NCBI RefSeq assembly: GCF_016900655.1
Contig: NZ_JACJKH010000005.1
Coordinates: 1-64,000, forward strand
DNA from: Drancourtella massiliensis
GTDB lineage: Bacteria; Bacillota; Clostridia; Lachnospirales; Lachnospiraceae
Length of the DNA: 64,000 bases
Reading direction: 5' to 3'
How positions within the stretch are numbered: position 1 is the stretch's first letter; each line of letters starts with the position of its first letter. The notes below the pieces were generated by a model. That model was given only the letters and a program-made list of their open reading frames with translations, ran no database searches and had not been told where the DNA came from. Below are positions 44,744 to 53,351 of this stretch, piece after piece. A program made the translations under genes and the position numbers.

Positions 44744-45331
44744 TTATTTTCTTTTTTTCTTTTTCTTCTTTTTCACACTGAACCCGAAAGTTCCGAGCTG
44801 CTTCCCAAGAGTTAAATACTCCCCATGGGAATAGGCAATCAGCCCTGTCTTGTTCAACTCGAACTTTCCATTTTCATTCATGTACTCACTGCTCACCTGA
44901 ACGCCCGTTACATCCGCCAGAAACATATCATGTGTTCCAAGACGTATAATCTCTCTGACTTTACACTCAATATTCACCGGACATTCCGCAATTGCAGGCG
45001 CATACTGAAGGGACTCTGTCTTTTTTCTTGTGAGTTTCATCTCGTTCCATTTATCGACGTCTTTTCCGGAACGCACACCGCAGTAATCGGCCGCCTTTGC
45101 AAGCTGTTCCGTCGTAAGGTTGACAACAAACTCTCCGGTTTCCTCGATCATATGGTGGGAAAACCGGTTCGGCCGGACAGAAATATAGAGCATCGGCGGA
45201 TCTGAACAGACCGTTCCCGTCCACGCCACCGTCAGGATATTGTCTGTTCCGTCTTTCCCTGCACAGCTTACCATCACTGCCGGGAGCGGGTACAGCATAT
45301 TGCCTGGTTTAAAAATCACCTTGTCTGTCAT
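44744..45331 (-). CDS. Flavin reductase family protein
   Basis: FMN-binding split-barrel protein of 195 residues. Family features: YPLPAVMVSCAGKDG (about 13-27), LTVAWTGTVCSDPPM (about 33-47), VNLTTEQLAKAADYCGVRSG and LGTHDMFLADVTGVQV (about 131-146). Proteins of this type reduce flavins or act as small flavoproteins. Oddity: the C-terminus ends in a run of lysines and arginine after GFSV, encoded by an A-rich run. It starts 10 bases after the pyrophosphatase gene and may share its transcript. Confidence 0.88.
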   Translation of the reverse strand: MTDKVIFKPGNMLYPLPAVMVSCAGKDGTDNILTVAWTGTVCSDPPMLYISVRPNRFSHHMIEETGEFVVNLTTEQLAKAADYCGVRSGKDVDKWNEMKLTRKKTESLQYAPAIAECPVNIECKVREIIRLGTHDMFLADVTGVQVSSEYMNENGKFELNKTGLIAYSHGEYLTLGKQLGTFGFSVKKKKKKKRK

Positions 45332-45341
45332 ATACTCCCTC

Positions 45342-46994
45342 CTACTGCTGCAGTTCGCTCACCAGTGTCGGGATCAGCTGTTTCTTTCTGGATACGACAC
45401 CGTTTAATACGATCTGATCTGTATCTTCCGGAAGCTCAAAAGCATCGATCACGGTCTGCCTTGCACTTCCTCCACAGCAGAGAAGCTCTGTAGACTGGTC
45501 TACAATATTCGTAAGCATAAAGAATACCATATCCAGTCCGCTTTCTTTCAGCACATCCGGCAGTTCCGGACATACCTTTTCCCGGATCTCCTGCAGTTCC
45601 TCGCTGCTCATGGAATTGATCTGTCCCACTCCGAACGTCAGCTCATTGACATGGAACTCCTTGAAATCCTGGAAACAGATCTCGGAAACAGATTTATTCG
45701 CAAGATTGCTTCCTGCTTTGAACATCTCTTTTGCGAACTCATCGATATTTATTCCCGCAATCTGAGCAAGCGTTCTCGCAGTCGCTTCATCCATCGGAGT
45801 GCAGGTCGGCGACTGGAACAACAGGGTATCGGAAATAATCGCTGCACAGAGAAGACCTGCTGTCTCTCTGGACGGAGTAATCTGGTTTTCCTGATACATC
45901 TGATAGATAATGGTCGCAGTACAGCCAAGCGGTTGGTTTCTAAAATAAACCGGACCCATCGTCTCCAGATTTCCGATTCTGTGGTGATCGATGATCTCAA
46001 GAATTTCCGCCTCTTCAATTCCGTCTACCGCCTGCGTCTTTTCGTTATGATCGACAAGAACGACCTGTTTGCGCCTCGGCTTTAACAGTCTCCGTCTGGA
46101 AATAAATCCGGTGAACCGTCCCTTTTTATCAATAACCGGAAAATCACGGTATCTTTTCTTGGACATGACATCCCGTACTTCCTCCAGGTAATCATTCATA
46201 TGGAACGTGCTCAAATGTTCTTTGGTCATAAAATATTTGACCGGAATACTTTGATTGATCAGACGGGCGGTCGTAAAGGTGTCGTGCGGCGTACTGATAA
46301 TCACTACATCTCGCTCGGATGCCAGCTTCCGGATCGTCTTCGATACCTCCGCTCCCTGGCAGATGACAAGGCAGCTTGCATCCATTTCTATCGCACAAAG
46401 CTGAGACTCGTACCTGTTTCCAACGATGACAAGATCGTCTTCATCGATAAAATTCTCCATCATATCCGGAGAGGAGGCTGCGATAACAACCTTTCCTTTC
46501 ACGAAATATGCATGCTCGTTCCCTGTGACGATCTTCCCGTCCAGTGTATTCATAATGCTTCTGTACTGTGTCCGTGCGTCGGACAACAGATAACTGTCAT
46601 AGAGCTCCATATAGGAATTGGCAATATCTCCAATCGTGATAATTCCTTCCAGCTTCTGCTCATTCAGAACCGGCAGCGTCCGAATACTGTTTTCCCGCAT
46701 CATCGCCCAGGCCTCTTTGATCGACGCCTGGCTGGAAACTCCGTCAATCTTCCGGATATCCACATCTTTTAACTGCTGAAATACATTCTGAAGGAGCGCC
46801 GGCTCTTCCACATGAAAATAGTCAAGAACATATCTGGTCTCCTCCGAGACCTCTCCGGCTCTTTTTGCCACATAATTTTTTCCTGTAATCTGCTTTTTTA
46901 ATTCTGCGTATGCAATGGCAGAACAGATGGAATCCGTATCCGGATTTTTATGTCCTACCACATATACCTTTCTGTCTTTCTGATTATCTGACAT
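45342..46994 (-). CDS. ppaC: Manganese-dependent inorganic pyrophosphatase with CBS and DRTGG domains
   Basis: Hydrolyses pyrophosphate to phosphate. Predicted 550 residues, much longer than the 310-residue simple enzyme. The DHH domain opens with VGHKNPDTDSICSAIAYAELK. Inserted in the middle are CBS units (SIRTLPVLNEQKLEGIITIGD about 105-125; KKRYRDFPVIDKKGRFTGFIS about 280-300), with a DRTGG-type region between (about 190-265). The catalytic DHH-like stretch IIDHHRIGNLETMGP and the DHHA2 domain follow. CBS domains bind adenine nucleotides and regulate these enzymes. Start at 46994 is a choice: GGGAGG is 13 bases away. Confidence 0.93.
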   Translation of the reverse strand: MSDNQKDRKVYVVGHKNPDTDSICSAIAYAELKKQITGKNYVAKRAGEVSEETRYVLDYFHVEEPALLQNVFQQLKDVDIRKIDGVSSQASIKEAWAMMRENSIRTLPVLNEQKLEGIITIGDIANSYMELYDSYLLSDARTQYRSIMNTLDGKIVTGNEHAYFVKGKVVIAASSPDMMENFIDEDDLVIVGNRYESQLCAIEMDASCLVICQGAEVSKTIRKLASERDVVIISTPHDTFTTARLINQSIPVKYFMTKEHLSTFHMNDYLEEVRDVMSKKRYRDFPVIDKKGRFTGFISRRRLLKPRRKQVVLVDHNEKTQAVDGIEEAEILEIIDHHRIGNLETMGPVYFRNQPLGCTATIIYQMYQENQITPSRETAGLLCAAIISDTLLFQSPTCTPMDEATARTLAQIAGINIDEFAKEMFKAGSNLANKSVSEICFQDFKEFHVNELTFGVGQINSMSSEELQEIREKVCPELPDVLKESGLDMVFFMLTNIVDQSTELLCCGGSARQTVIDAFELPEDTDQIVLNGVVSRKKQLIPTLVSELQQ

Positions 46995-47188
46995 ACTTTT
47001 TACATTTCCTCCCATATGCCGTACGTGCCGGCCAATCTTTTACTTGATATAAAAATAGAGTATCATCTTTTTGATTCCGCGCCAACTGTTTTTTCGGTTT
47101 TCATAAAAATATTCTTTCACTTTGCTTTCTCTAACAAAAAATCTATGATATACTTTCTAGAGAAAACACAAAAAGGGGTGCATCATCA

Positions 47189-47887
47189 ATGAACGAAGAA
47201 TTAGAAACAAAAACATCTGCCCTGGAACCGCAGGCAGAGTCCATGAAAGACTATGAAGACCAGTTTGATATCGCCGATCCATGGCATATCGTACAAAACT
47301 ATATGGACAACCGTACAAACCTTACATTGAAAGTAGAAGGTGTGGTCAACGGCGGCGTGATCGTCAAGGTGGAAGGCCTTCGCGGTTTTGTCCCGGCATC
47401 CAGACTTTCTCTTTCCTATATCGAAGATCTGGAAAGCTATCTTCTGAAAGAAATCACCGTCCGCGTCATTGAGGCAGATCCGGAAGAACACCGCCTCATT
47501 CTTTCCGCCCGTGAGATTTTAAAAGAAGAAGAAGCCAGAGAGCGTGCCGAACGCATCTCAAAGATCCAGGTTGGAAGTGTTATGGAAGGCACCGTGGAAT
47601 CCATTCAGTCCTACGGCGCGTTTGTCCGCTTTGACGATGGCCTCTCCGGACTTGTCCATGTATCCCAGATCTGCGAAAAACGGATCAAAACACCGGCCGA
47701 TGTCCTGAAGACAGGAGACCGTGTCAATGTCAAAGTCATCGGAATCAAAGATGGAAAACTGAGCCTGAGTATCAAAGCTCTTTCCGAAGAAAAAGAAGAA
47801 GAGACAGAAGAACTGCATGTAGAGCTTCCAAAATCCGAAGAGATCGGAACAAATCTTGGAGATCTTTTCAAAAATATCAAACTGTAA
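47189..47887 (+). CDS. Protein with two S1 RNA-binding domains
   Basis: Predicted 232 residues. Two S1 domains: one at about 45-115 (VEGVVNGGVIVKVEGLRGFV, LSYIEDLESYL) and one at about 127-200 (VMEGTVESIQSYGAFVRFDDG, LVHVSQICEKRIKTP). The N- and C-termini are acidic. It resembles ribosomal protein S1 or the general stress S1-domain proteins (YugI/GSP13) but is far shorter than S1. Likely binds mRNA or the ribosome. GGGGTGC lies before the ATG. Confidence 0.88.
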   Translation: MNEELETKTSALEPQAESMKDYEDQFDIADPWHIVQNYMDNRTNLTLKVEGVVNGGVIVKVEGLRGFVPASRLSLSYIEDLESYLLKEITVRVIEADPEEHRLILSAREILKEEEARERAERISKIQVGSVMEGTVESIQSYGAFVRFDDGLSGLVHVSQICEKRIKTPADVLKTGDRVNVKVIGIKDGKLSLSIKALSEEKEEETEELHVELPKSEEIGTNLGDLFKNIKL

Positions 47888-47920
47888 TTCCTCTTCAGAC
47901 AGTTCTGGTTGAAACAGCCG

Positions 47921-47970
47921 GGGCGGATTCATGTCCGGACAGTCCGGAAGATATCCGCCCTCTTTCTTTT
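47921..47970 (+). terminator. Terminator after S1-domain gene
   Basis: GGGCGGAT pairs with ATCCGCCC across a 24-base loop, followed by TCTTTCTTTT. Confidence 0.8.
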
Positions 47971-47981
47971 ATCTCTTTCTC

Positions 47982-49892
47982 TTATAACCGTTCCAGATCC
48001 TGAATCCAGACAGCCGCCGAAGCATCGCTTGGCATCCTCCAGTCTCCCCTTGGAGACAGAGCCACCGTACCTACTTTCGGTCCATCCGGAAGGCAGGAAC
48101 GCTTAAACTGCTGTGAGAAGAATCTCCAGTAGAATTTCTTCAGCCATTTCAGAATCGTCTCATCATCATAGACACTTTTAAATGCATGCTTTGCAATCCG
48201 GTAAATTTTGGACGGCTCATATCCAAAACGCAGCACATAATAAAGGTAAAAATCATGAAGCTCATACGGTCCCACCAGATCTTCTGTCTTCTGCGCAATC
48301 TTACCGTCCTCCGGCGGCAGAAGCTCCGGACTTACCGGTGTATCCAGCACATCCAGCAGAATCTTCTGAAGCTCTTCATCCCCGCAGGTGTCCGCATAGT
48401 ACTGTACCAGATGGCGCACCAGCGTTTTCGGTACAGAGGCGTTGACACCGTACATGGACATGTGGTCTCCGTTATACGTCGCCCAGCCAAGAGCAAGCTC
48501 TGACATATCCCCCGTTCCGATGACAAGTCCTCCGTCTTTGTTGGCAAGATCCATCAGCACCTGTGTCCGTTCCCTTGCCTGACCGTTTTCATATGTCACA
48601 CTGTGGTCATTCAGATCATGGCCGATATCGCGGAAATGTACAGTCACCGCTTCCCGGATCGGCACTTCCAGAAGAGAAGCACCAAGTCTGCATGACATCT
48701 GGCAGGCGTTTCTGTATGTCCGGTCTGTCGTCCCGAAGCAAGGCATGGTCACCGCCTTGATCCGGGATCTTGGAATTCCAATCATATCAAAAGCCTTTGC
48801 CGTCACAAGGAGCGCCAAAGTGGAGTCCAGTCCGCCGGAAATGCCGACTACTGCTCCGGAAACCTTTGTATGAACCAGTCTTTTTTTCAGCCCCATAGCC
48901 TGAATAGACAGAATCTCTTCGCATCTTGCGGCACGTTCCTTTTCATCCTGCGGAACGAATGGTGCCGGGGAAAAGGTTCTTGTAAGGGCCGTCTCCTCTT
49001 CTTTGACGGAAAACGGAACAACCGGCAGTGTCTTTTTTGCCGCAGAACGGAATGTCGTATTTTTCCGGCGCTCGGACAGCAGCCGCTTGATATCAATTTC
49101 GCTGTAGATTGTTTCATTCGCAAACCGCCGGGAAGCTTTCAGTATCGTCCCGTTTTCCGCAATCAGATTGTGTCCGCCGAACACAACATCCGTGGTGGAC
49201 TCTCCTTCCCCTGCGTTGGCGTAAACATATCCCGCAATCAATCTGGCTGACTGTCCTTTGATCAATTCCTCCCGGTAACGGTTCTTTCCGATTGTCTCAT
49301 CGCTCGCGGAGCAGTTCACAAGAATCACAGCTCCTTCCAGCGCCGCCTTGATGCTTGGCGGAACCGGGGACCACACATCCTCACAGATCTCCGCTGACAG
49401 GATCAGTCCCTCAGTCTCCATGGACTCAAAAAGGATCTGCGGACCGAATGGTACTTCTTCTCCTGCAAACTGGATCATTCTTACCTCTTCCGGTCCCGGA
49501 GTGAACTGACGCATTTCATAAAACTCTCCGTAATTCGGAAGGAACGTCTTTGTTGTAAATCCAAGAATCTTTCCCTTATTCAGGGCCGCTGCCGTGTTGT
49601 ACAGCTCACCGTCCACCGCAAGAGGACATCCGACAAAAACAACCGATTCCAGTTCTTTTGTTTCTTCGGCAATCCTGCAAAGTCCTGCTTTTGCCTGTTC
49701 CAGAAGAATATCCTGGGTAAACAGATCACCGCAGGTATATCCCGTGATGCAAAGCTCCGGAAAGACAATGATCTTTGCGCCGTTTCCCGCTGCCTCTTTC
49801 ATCTTTTTTATAATTTCTTCTGTATTAAATGCCGTATCTGCCACACGGATATCAGGTGTAGCCGCCGCCACTTTGATAAATCCCTGTTTCAT
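47982..49892 (-). CDS. nadE: Glutamine-dependent NAD synthetase
   Basis: Last step of NAD synthesis, amidates deamido-NAD. Predicted 636 residues with two domains. The N-terminal nitrilase-like glutaminase (1-275) has catalytic Glu in VFPELCITGY (about 45), Lys in KTFLPNYGEFYE (about 115) and Cys in LSAEICEDVW (about 170). The synthetase domain carries the PP-loop VGISGGLDSTLALLV (about 348) and TGDMSELALGWATYNGD. AAGAGG lies before the ATG. No other NAD genes next to it. Confidence 0.97.
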   Translation of the reverse strand: MKQGFIKVAAATPDIRVADTAFNTEEIIKKMKEAAGNGAKIIVFPELCITGYTCGDLFTQDILLEQAKAGLCRIAEETKELESVVFVGCPLAVDGELYNTAAALNKGKILGFTTKTFLPNYGEFYEMRQFTPGPEEVRMIQFAGEEVPFGPQILFESMETEGLILSAEICEDVWSPVPPSIKAALEGAVILVNCSASDETIGKNRYREELIKGQSARLIAGYVYANAGEGESTTDVVFGGHNLIAENGTILKASRRFANETIYSEIDIKRLLSERRKNTTFRSAAKKTLPVVPFSVKEEETALTRTFSPAPFVPQDEKERAARCEEILSIQAMGLKKRLVHTKVSGAVVGISGGLDSTLALLVTAKAFDMIGIPRSRIKAVTMPCFGTTDRTYRNACQMSCRLGASLLEVPIREAVTVHFRDIGHDLNDHSVTYENGQARERTQVLMDLANKDGGLVIGTGDMSELALGWATYNGDHMSMYGVNASVPKTLVRHLVQYYADTCGDEELQKILLDVLDTPVSPELLPPEDGKIAQKTEDLVGPYELHDFYLYYVLRFGYEPSKIYRIAKHAFKSVYDDETILKWLKKFYWRFFSQQFKRSCLPDGPKVGTVALSPRGDWRMPSDASAAVWIQDLERL

Positions 49893-49913
49893 GCCCCGTT
49901 CCTCTTTTCCTTT

Positions 49914-50795
49914 TTATTTTTTCTTTGCCTGTTTTAACAGAGCGGAAAGCTCGTCCACACTGAAGCTGTATGCAGTGTTACAGAAATGGCACTTCACTTC
50001 AATGTCTTTTCCTTCATCAATCATCTCTTTGATCTCTTTTTCCCCGATACTGATAATTGCCTTTTCAATCTTTGTCTTAGAACAGTCACAGTAGAACTGT
50101 GTCGGAAGGGTATCAGTAATCTCAATATCCATTCCTTTTAATACTTCCTGAAGCAGAGATTCCGGTGTATGTCCCTGTTCCAGAAGCGCAGTAACAGAAT
50201 GGATGTTGCTGATATTTTCCTCCAGCTGTTCCAGCACTTTTTCTTCCACAAACGGCATTACCTGCACGATAAATCCTCCGGCACATTTCACCGTATTGTC
50301 TTTTTCCATCAGAACTCCCAGTCCTACCGAGGACGGTACCTGTTCGGAATTTGCGAAATAATAAGTCAGGTCATCTCCGATTTCACCGGTCTGAAGGATC
50401 GTCTGTCCCACATACGGCTCTTTTAAGCCCATATCTTTAATTACATTTAAAATACCAAGTCCCAGTGCGCCGCCTACATCCAGCTTGCCGTTCTTAGGCG
50501 GAAGCATCACATCCGGATTTTCCACATATCCTTTGACATTGGCTTTGCTGTCTGCTGTCACCGTCAGTCCCTGAATCGGTCCGTCACATTTGATCTGGAT
50601 GGTCAGGATGTCCGTATCATTTTTCATCATGCTTCCCATCATGGCTCCGGCTGTCAGCAGTCTTCCAAGCGCAGCGGTCGCAACAGGGCTTGTATTGTGG
50701 TGCTGTCGTGCTGTCTCTACCATCTCTGTCGATGTCACCGCAAACGCACGGATCTGGCTGCCCGCCGCGGTTGCTCTTACTAAATAATCTTTCAT
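49914..50795 (-). CDS. hslO: Redox-regulated chaperone Hsp33
   Basis: Holdase chaperone activated by oxidation; 293 residues. N-terminal fold with MKDYLVRATAAGSQIRAFAV and HHNTSPVATAALGRLL. The redox zinc switch is seen as CDCS (about 237-239) and CHFCN (about 270-273). Start at 50795 is chosen because GAGGAATC precedes it; the frame extends 15 codons upstream without a site. It lies 21 bases before nadE and 23 after the methyltransferase gene. Confidence 0.95.
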   Translation of the reverse strand: MKDYLVRATAAGSQIRAFAVTSTEMVETARQHHNTSPVATAALGRLLTAGAMMGSMMKNDTDILTIQIKCDGPIQGLTVTADSKANVKGYVENPDVMLPPKNGKLDVGGALGLGILNVIKDMGLKEPYVGQTILQTGEIGDDLTYYFANSEQVPSSVGLGVLMEKDNTVKCAGGFIVQVMPFVEEKVLEQLEENISNIHSVTALLEQGHTPESLLQEVLKGMDIEITDTLPTQFYCDCSKTKIEKAIISIGEKEIKEMIDEGKDIEVKCHFCNTAYSFSVDELSALLKQAKKK

Positions 50796-50817
50796 TACTG
50801 ATTCCTCATTTCTTTCT

Positions 50818-51579
50818 TTATTCGGCTCTGTTCTTTCCACATTCTCTTGCCACTACACAGATGCGGGTGCTTTCTTCGTCCGGCTGCTCTTTCGTAAAGC
50901 CGTCATACATCGCAACAAGTTCCATGCCGGCTTTCCTCAGACAGTCCGTCACTTCCCTGACCGTATAGCCTCTCTGAAAATGGGTTTCTTCAAACTTTCT
51001 GTACAGTTCTCCCTCACGTACAAAAATCGTCAGATCATACTCGTTGATCCGCTCCTGAGAGTCATAAAAATTCTCCCAGATAAAACTGCACTCGTCTCTG
51101 TTTTCCGCAATCGTTGTATCCCCCAGGATCTCCCTGTATTTATATTCTGTATTAAAATCAAACAAAAACAGTCCGCCCGGATCCAGATAGTTGTTCACCA
51201 GTGCAAACGTCTCTGCCAGCTCTTCGGGCTCCGTAATATAATTGACGGAATCACAGGCGCTTATGACTGCGCGGACCGTACCGTAGAGCTCAAACTCCCT
51301 CATATCCTGAAGAAGATAAAGGATATCATGTCCGGAAGCCGCTTTCTTCTCCGAAGCAATCTCCAGCATCTCTTCCGAATTATCCACTCCGATCATGTCA
51401 TAGCCAAGCCCTGCCAGAAGCTCTGTCATGCTTCCGGTGCCGCATCCAAGATCCAGAACGAGCCCGTCCCGGATTCCGTTTTCTTTCAGAATCCCCGCAT
51501 AATATTCTGTCCATTCTGCATATGGGACATTGTCCATAAATGTATCGTATACTTCCGCAAATCCTGTATATGCATCCAT
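50818..51579 (-). CDS. SAM-dependent methyltransferase
   Basis: Predicted 253 residues. Rossmann-type methyltransferase: DLGCGTGSMTELLAGLGYD (motif I, about 42-60), MIGVDNSEEMLEIA (about 61-74) and ACDSVNYITEPEEL near 107. The start resembles class I enzymes of the Methyltransf_25 group (YTGFAEVYDTFM). Substrate unknown. GGGAG precedes the ATG. First gene of a short operon with hslO and nadE. Confidence 0.88.
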   Translation of the reverse strand: MDAYTGFAEVYDTFMDNVPYAEWTEYYAGILKENGIRDGLVLDLGCGTGSMTELLAGLGYDMIGVDNSEEMLEIASEKKAASGHDILYLLQDMREFELYGTVRAVISACDSVNYITEPEELAETFALVNNYLDPGGLFLFDFNTEYKYREILGDTTIAENRDECSFIWENFYDSQERINEYDLTIFVREGELYRKFEETHFQRGYTVREVTDCLRKAGMELVAMYDGFTKEQPDEESTRICVVARECGKNRAE

Positions 51580-51647
51580 TTGATCATCTCCCGCCGACTA
51601 TAAATCCGGCTTATTATAGCATGATTTCCATATTTTTTAAAGGGGAA

Positions 51648-51680
51648 ATCAAAATCCCCCGGACATCTTGCCCGGAGGAT
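51648..51680 (-). terminator. Terminator after ilvE
   Basis: Minus strand TCCTCCGGGC pairs with GTCCGGGGGA around AAGAT, followed by TTTTGATTT. Confidence 0.8.
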
Positions 51681-51694
51681 CTGTTCCATTTTCC

Positions 51695-52720
51695 TTATTC
51701 AATTACATGAATCCATCCTTCCGGAGCCTCGATCCGCCCCATCTGGATTCCTGTCAATGTGTCATAGAGCTGTTTTGTCACCGGTCCCATCTCATCCATG
51801 CCGCTTGCAAAACAGATTTCTCTTCCGTGGTCTACAATCTTGCCCACCGGAGAAACAACGGCAGCTGTACCGCACAGTCCGCATTCCGCAAATTCCGGAA
51901 CTTCTTCCAGAGTCACTTCCCGTTCTTCTGTCTCAAGCCCAAGATACTCTTTTGCCACGTAAAGGAGCGAGCGTCTTGTAATGGACGGAAGGATGGAGGA
52001 TGATTTCGGTGTTACAACTTTTTTATCTTTTGTGATAAAGATAAAGTTGGCTCCGCCTGTCTCCTCTACCTTTGTTCTTGTAGCGGCGTCGAGATACATG
52101 TTTTCCGCATAGCCTTCTTCGTGTGCTGTCACAATTGCATGAAGGCTCATGGCGTAGTTCAGTCCTGCCTTGATATGGCCGGTTCCGTGCGGTGCCGCTC
52201 TGTCAAAATCAGAAACCTTGATCGTAATCGGCTTTGCTCCGCCTTTAAAATATGGTCCGACCGGAGTGGTTAAAATGCGGAACTGGTATTCAGCCGCCGG
52301 ACTCACACCGATCACCGGACTGGAACCGAACATATAAGGCCGGATGTAAAGGGTTGCCCCGGAACCGAATGGAGGTACCCATGCGGCATTTGCTTTTACT
52401 GTCTGTGTTACCGCATCAATAAAGCGCTCTTTCGGAAATGCCGGCATTTCCAGTCTCTTTGCCGAATCAATCATTCTCTCAGCATTTAAGTCCGGACGGA
52501 ATGTTACAATCTTTCCGTCTTCTGTTGTGTATGCCTTTAATCCTTCAAATACGGTCTGTGCATACTGGAACACACCCGCACACTCGTTGAGTACGATACT
52601 GGCATCGGATGTCAGACATCCATCGTCCCACGCACCGTCTTTAAAATTGGAAACATATCTTTTATCGGTCTGGATATACCCGAAATCCAGATTTGACCAG
52701 TCCAAATTTTTCTTTTCCAT
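51695..52720 (-). CDS. ilvE: Branched-chain amino acid aminotransferase
   Basis: PLP fold type IV transaminase for Leu, Ile and Val; 341 residues. Motifs: FGYIQTDKRYVSNFKDGAWD near 15, QTVFEGLKAY near 60, RPYMFGSS near 126, the PLP lysine in GTGHIKAGLNYAMSLHA (about 180-196) and FITKDKKVVTPKSSSILPSITR. Start at 52720 gives GGAG 9 bases upstream. It has its own promoter and terminator and is not in the ilvB-ilvN transcript. Confidence 0.95.
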   Translation of the reverse strand: MEKKNLDWSNLDFGYIQTDKRYVSNFKDGAWDDGCLTSDASIVLNECAGVFQYAQTVFEGLKAYTTEDGKIVTFRPDLNAERMIDSAKRLEMPAFPKERFIDAVTQTVKANAAWVPPFGSGATLYIRPYMFGSSPVIGVSPAAEYQFRILTTPVGPYFKGGAKPITIKVSDFDRAAPHGTGHIKAGLNYAMSLHAIVTAHEEGYAENMYLDAATRTKVEETGGANFIFITKDKKVVTPKSSSILPSITRRSLLYVAKEYLGLETEEREVTLEEVPEFAECGLCGTAAVVSPVGKIVDHGREICFASGMDEMGPVTKQLYDTLTGIQMGRIEAPEGWIHVIE

Positions 52721-52755
52721 TTCCATCCACTCCAATCTTGTTTTCTTATTTTTCT

Positions 52756-52784
52756 AGTATAAGACTGTTTTGGAAAAAATTCAA
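52756..52784 (-). promoter_or_regulatory. Promoter for ilvE
   Basis: Minus strand TTGAAT, 17-base spacer, TATACT, 35 bases before the start codon. The -35 lies at the end of the probable ilvN terminator region. Confidence 0.65.
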
Positions 52785-52824
52785 GAGTGCGCTCTGTTTT
52801 TTTTGAATCCGTATGATTTTCCTG

Positions 52825-53334
52825 CTACCGCTCTGCCATACTGATTGCTTCAATTCCGACGCTTCCGCCCCGCACGACTTCCACATCCCGGAATTCTTCT
52901 TTCAAAAGCTTGACAACCGCATCATTTTTGGTGGCCGTCTGCAAAAATTCAAGCAGCATACTGTCTTTCCCGTAATCGATCACTTCCGCCTTGAAGGTCT
53001 CGGCAATCTGGAAAAGCTCTGTCTTTTCCTCCAGACTGCATTTTTTCACTTTGACATACAGGATCTCCTTCATGCAGACTGAAAGATCCGTAAAATCGAT
53101 GACCTTGATCACTTCCACCATCCGGTTCAGCTGTTTTTTAATCTGTTCAAAAGTCTCCTCATCACAATGCGTTTCGATCGTCATTCTGGAAATCGTCGGG
53201 TCTTCTGTCCGTCCCACCGTCAGACTTTCCAGATTATAGCATTTTGCCGAAAACAACCCGGAAATCTTGGAAAGCACACCAATCTGATTTTCCACATAAA
53301 GAGAGATCCATCTTTTTTTCAACATTCCATTCAT
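52825..53334 (-). CDS. ilvN: Acetolactate synthase small (regulatory) subunit
   Basis: Valine-binding regulatory subunit of acetolactate synthase, 169 residues. The N-terminal ACT domain (WISLYVENQIGVLSKISGLF, then NLESLTVGRTEDPTISRMTI) and the C-terminal ALS_ss domain (VKKCSLEEKTELFQIAETFK, about 105-125) are present. Start chosen at 53334 because AAGGAGG is 8 bases upstream. It follows ilvB by 17 bases. Confidence 0.95.
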   Translation of the reverse strand: MNGMLKKRWISLYVENQIGVLSKISGLFSAKCYNLESLTVGRTEDPTISRMTIETHCDEETFEQIKKQLNRMVEVIKVIDFTDLSVCMKEILYVKVKKCSLEEKTELFQIAETFKAEVIDYGKDSMLLEFLQTATKNDAVVKLLKEEFRDVEVVRGGSVGIEAISMAER

Positions 53335-53351
53335 TTCCATTTCCTCCTTCT

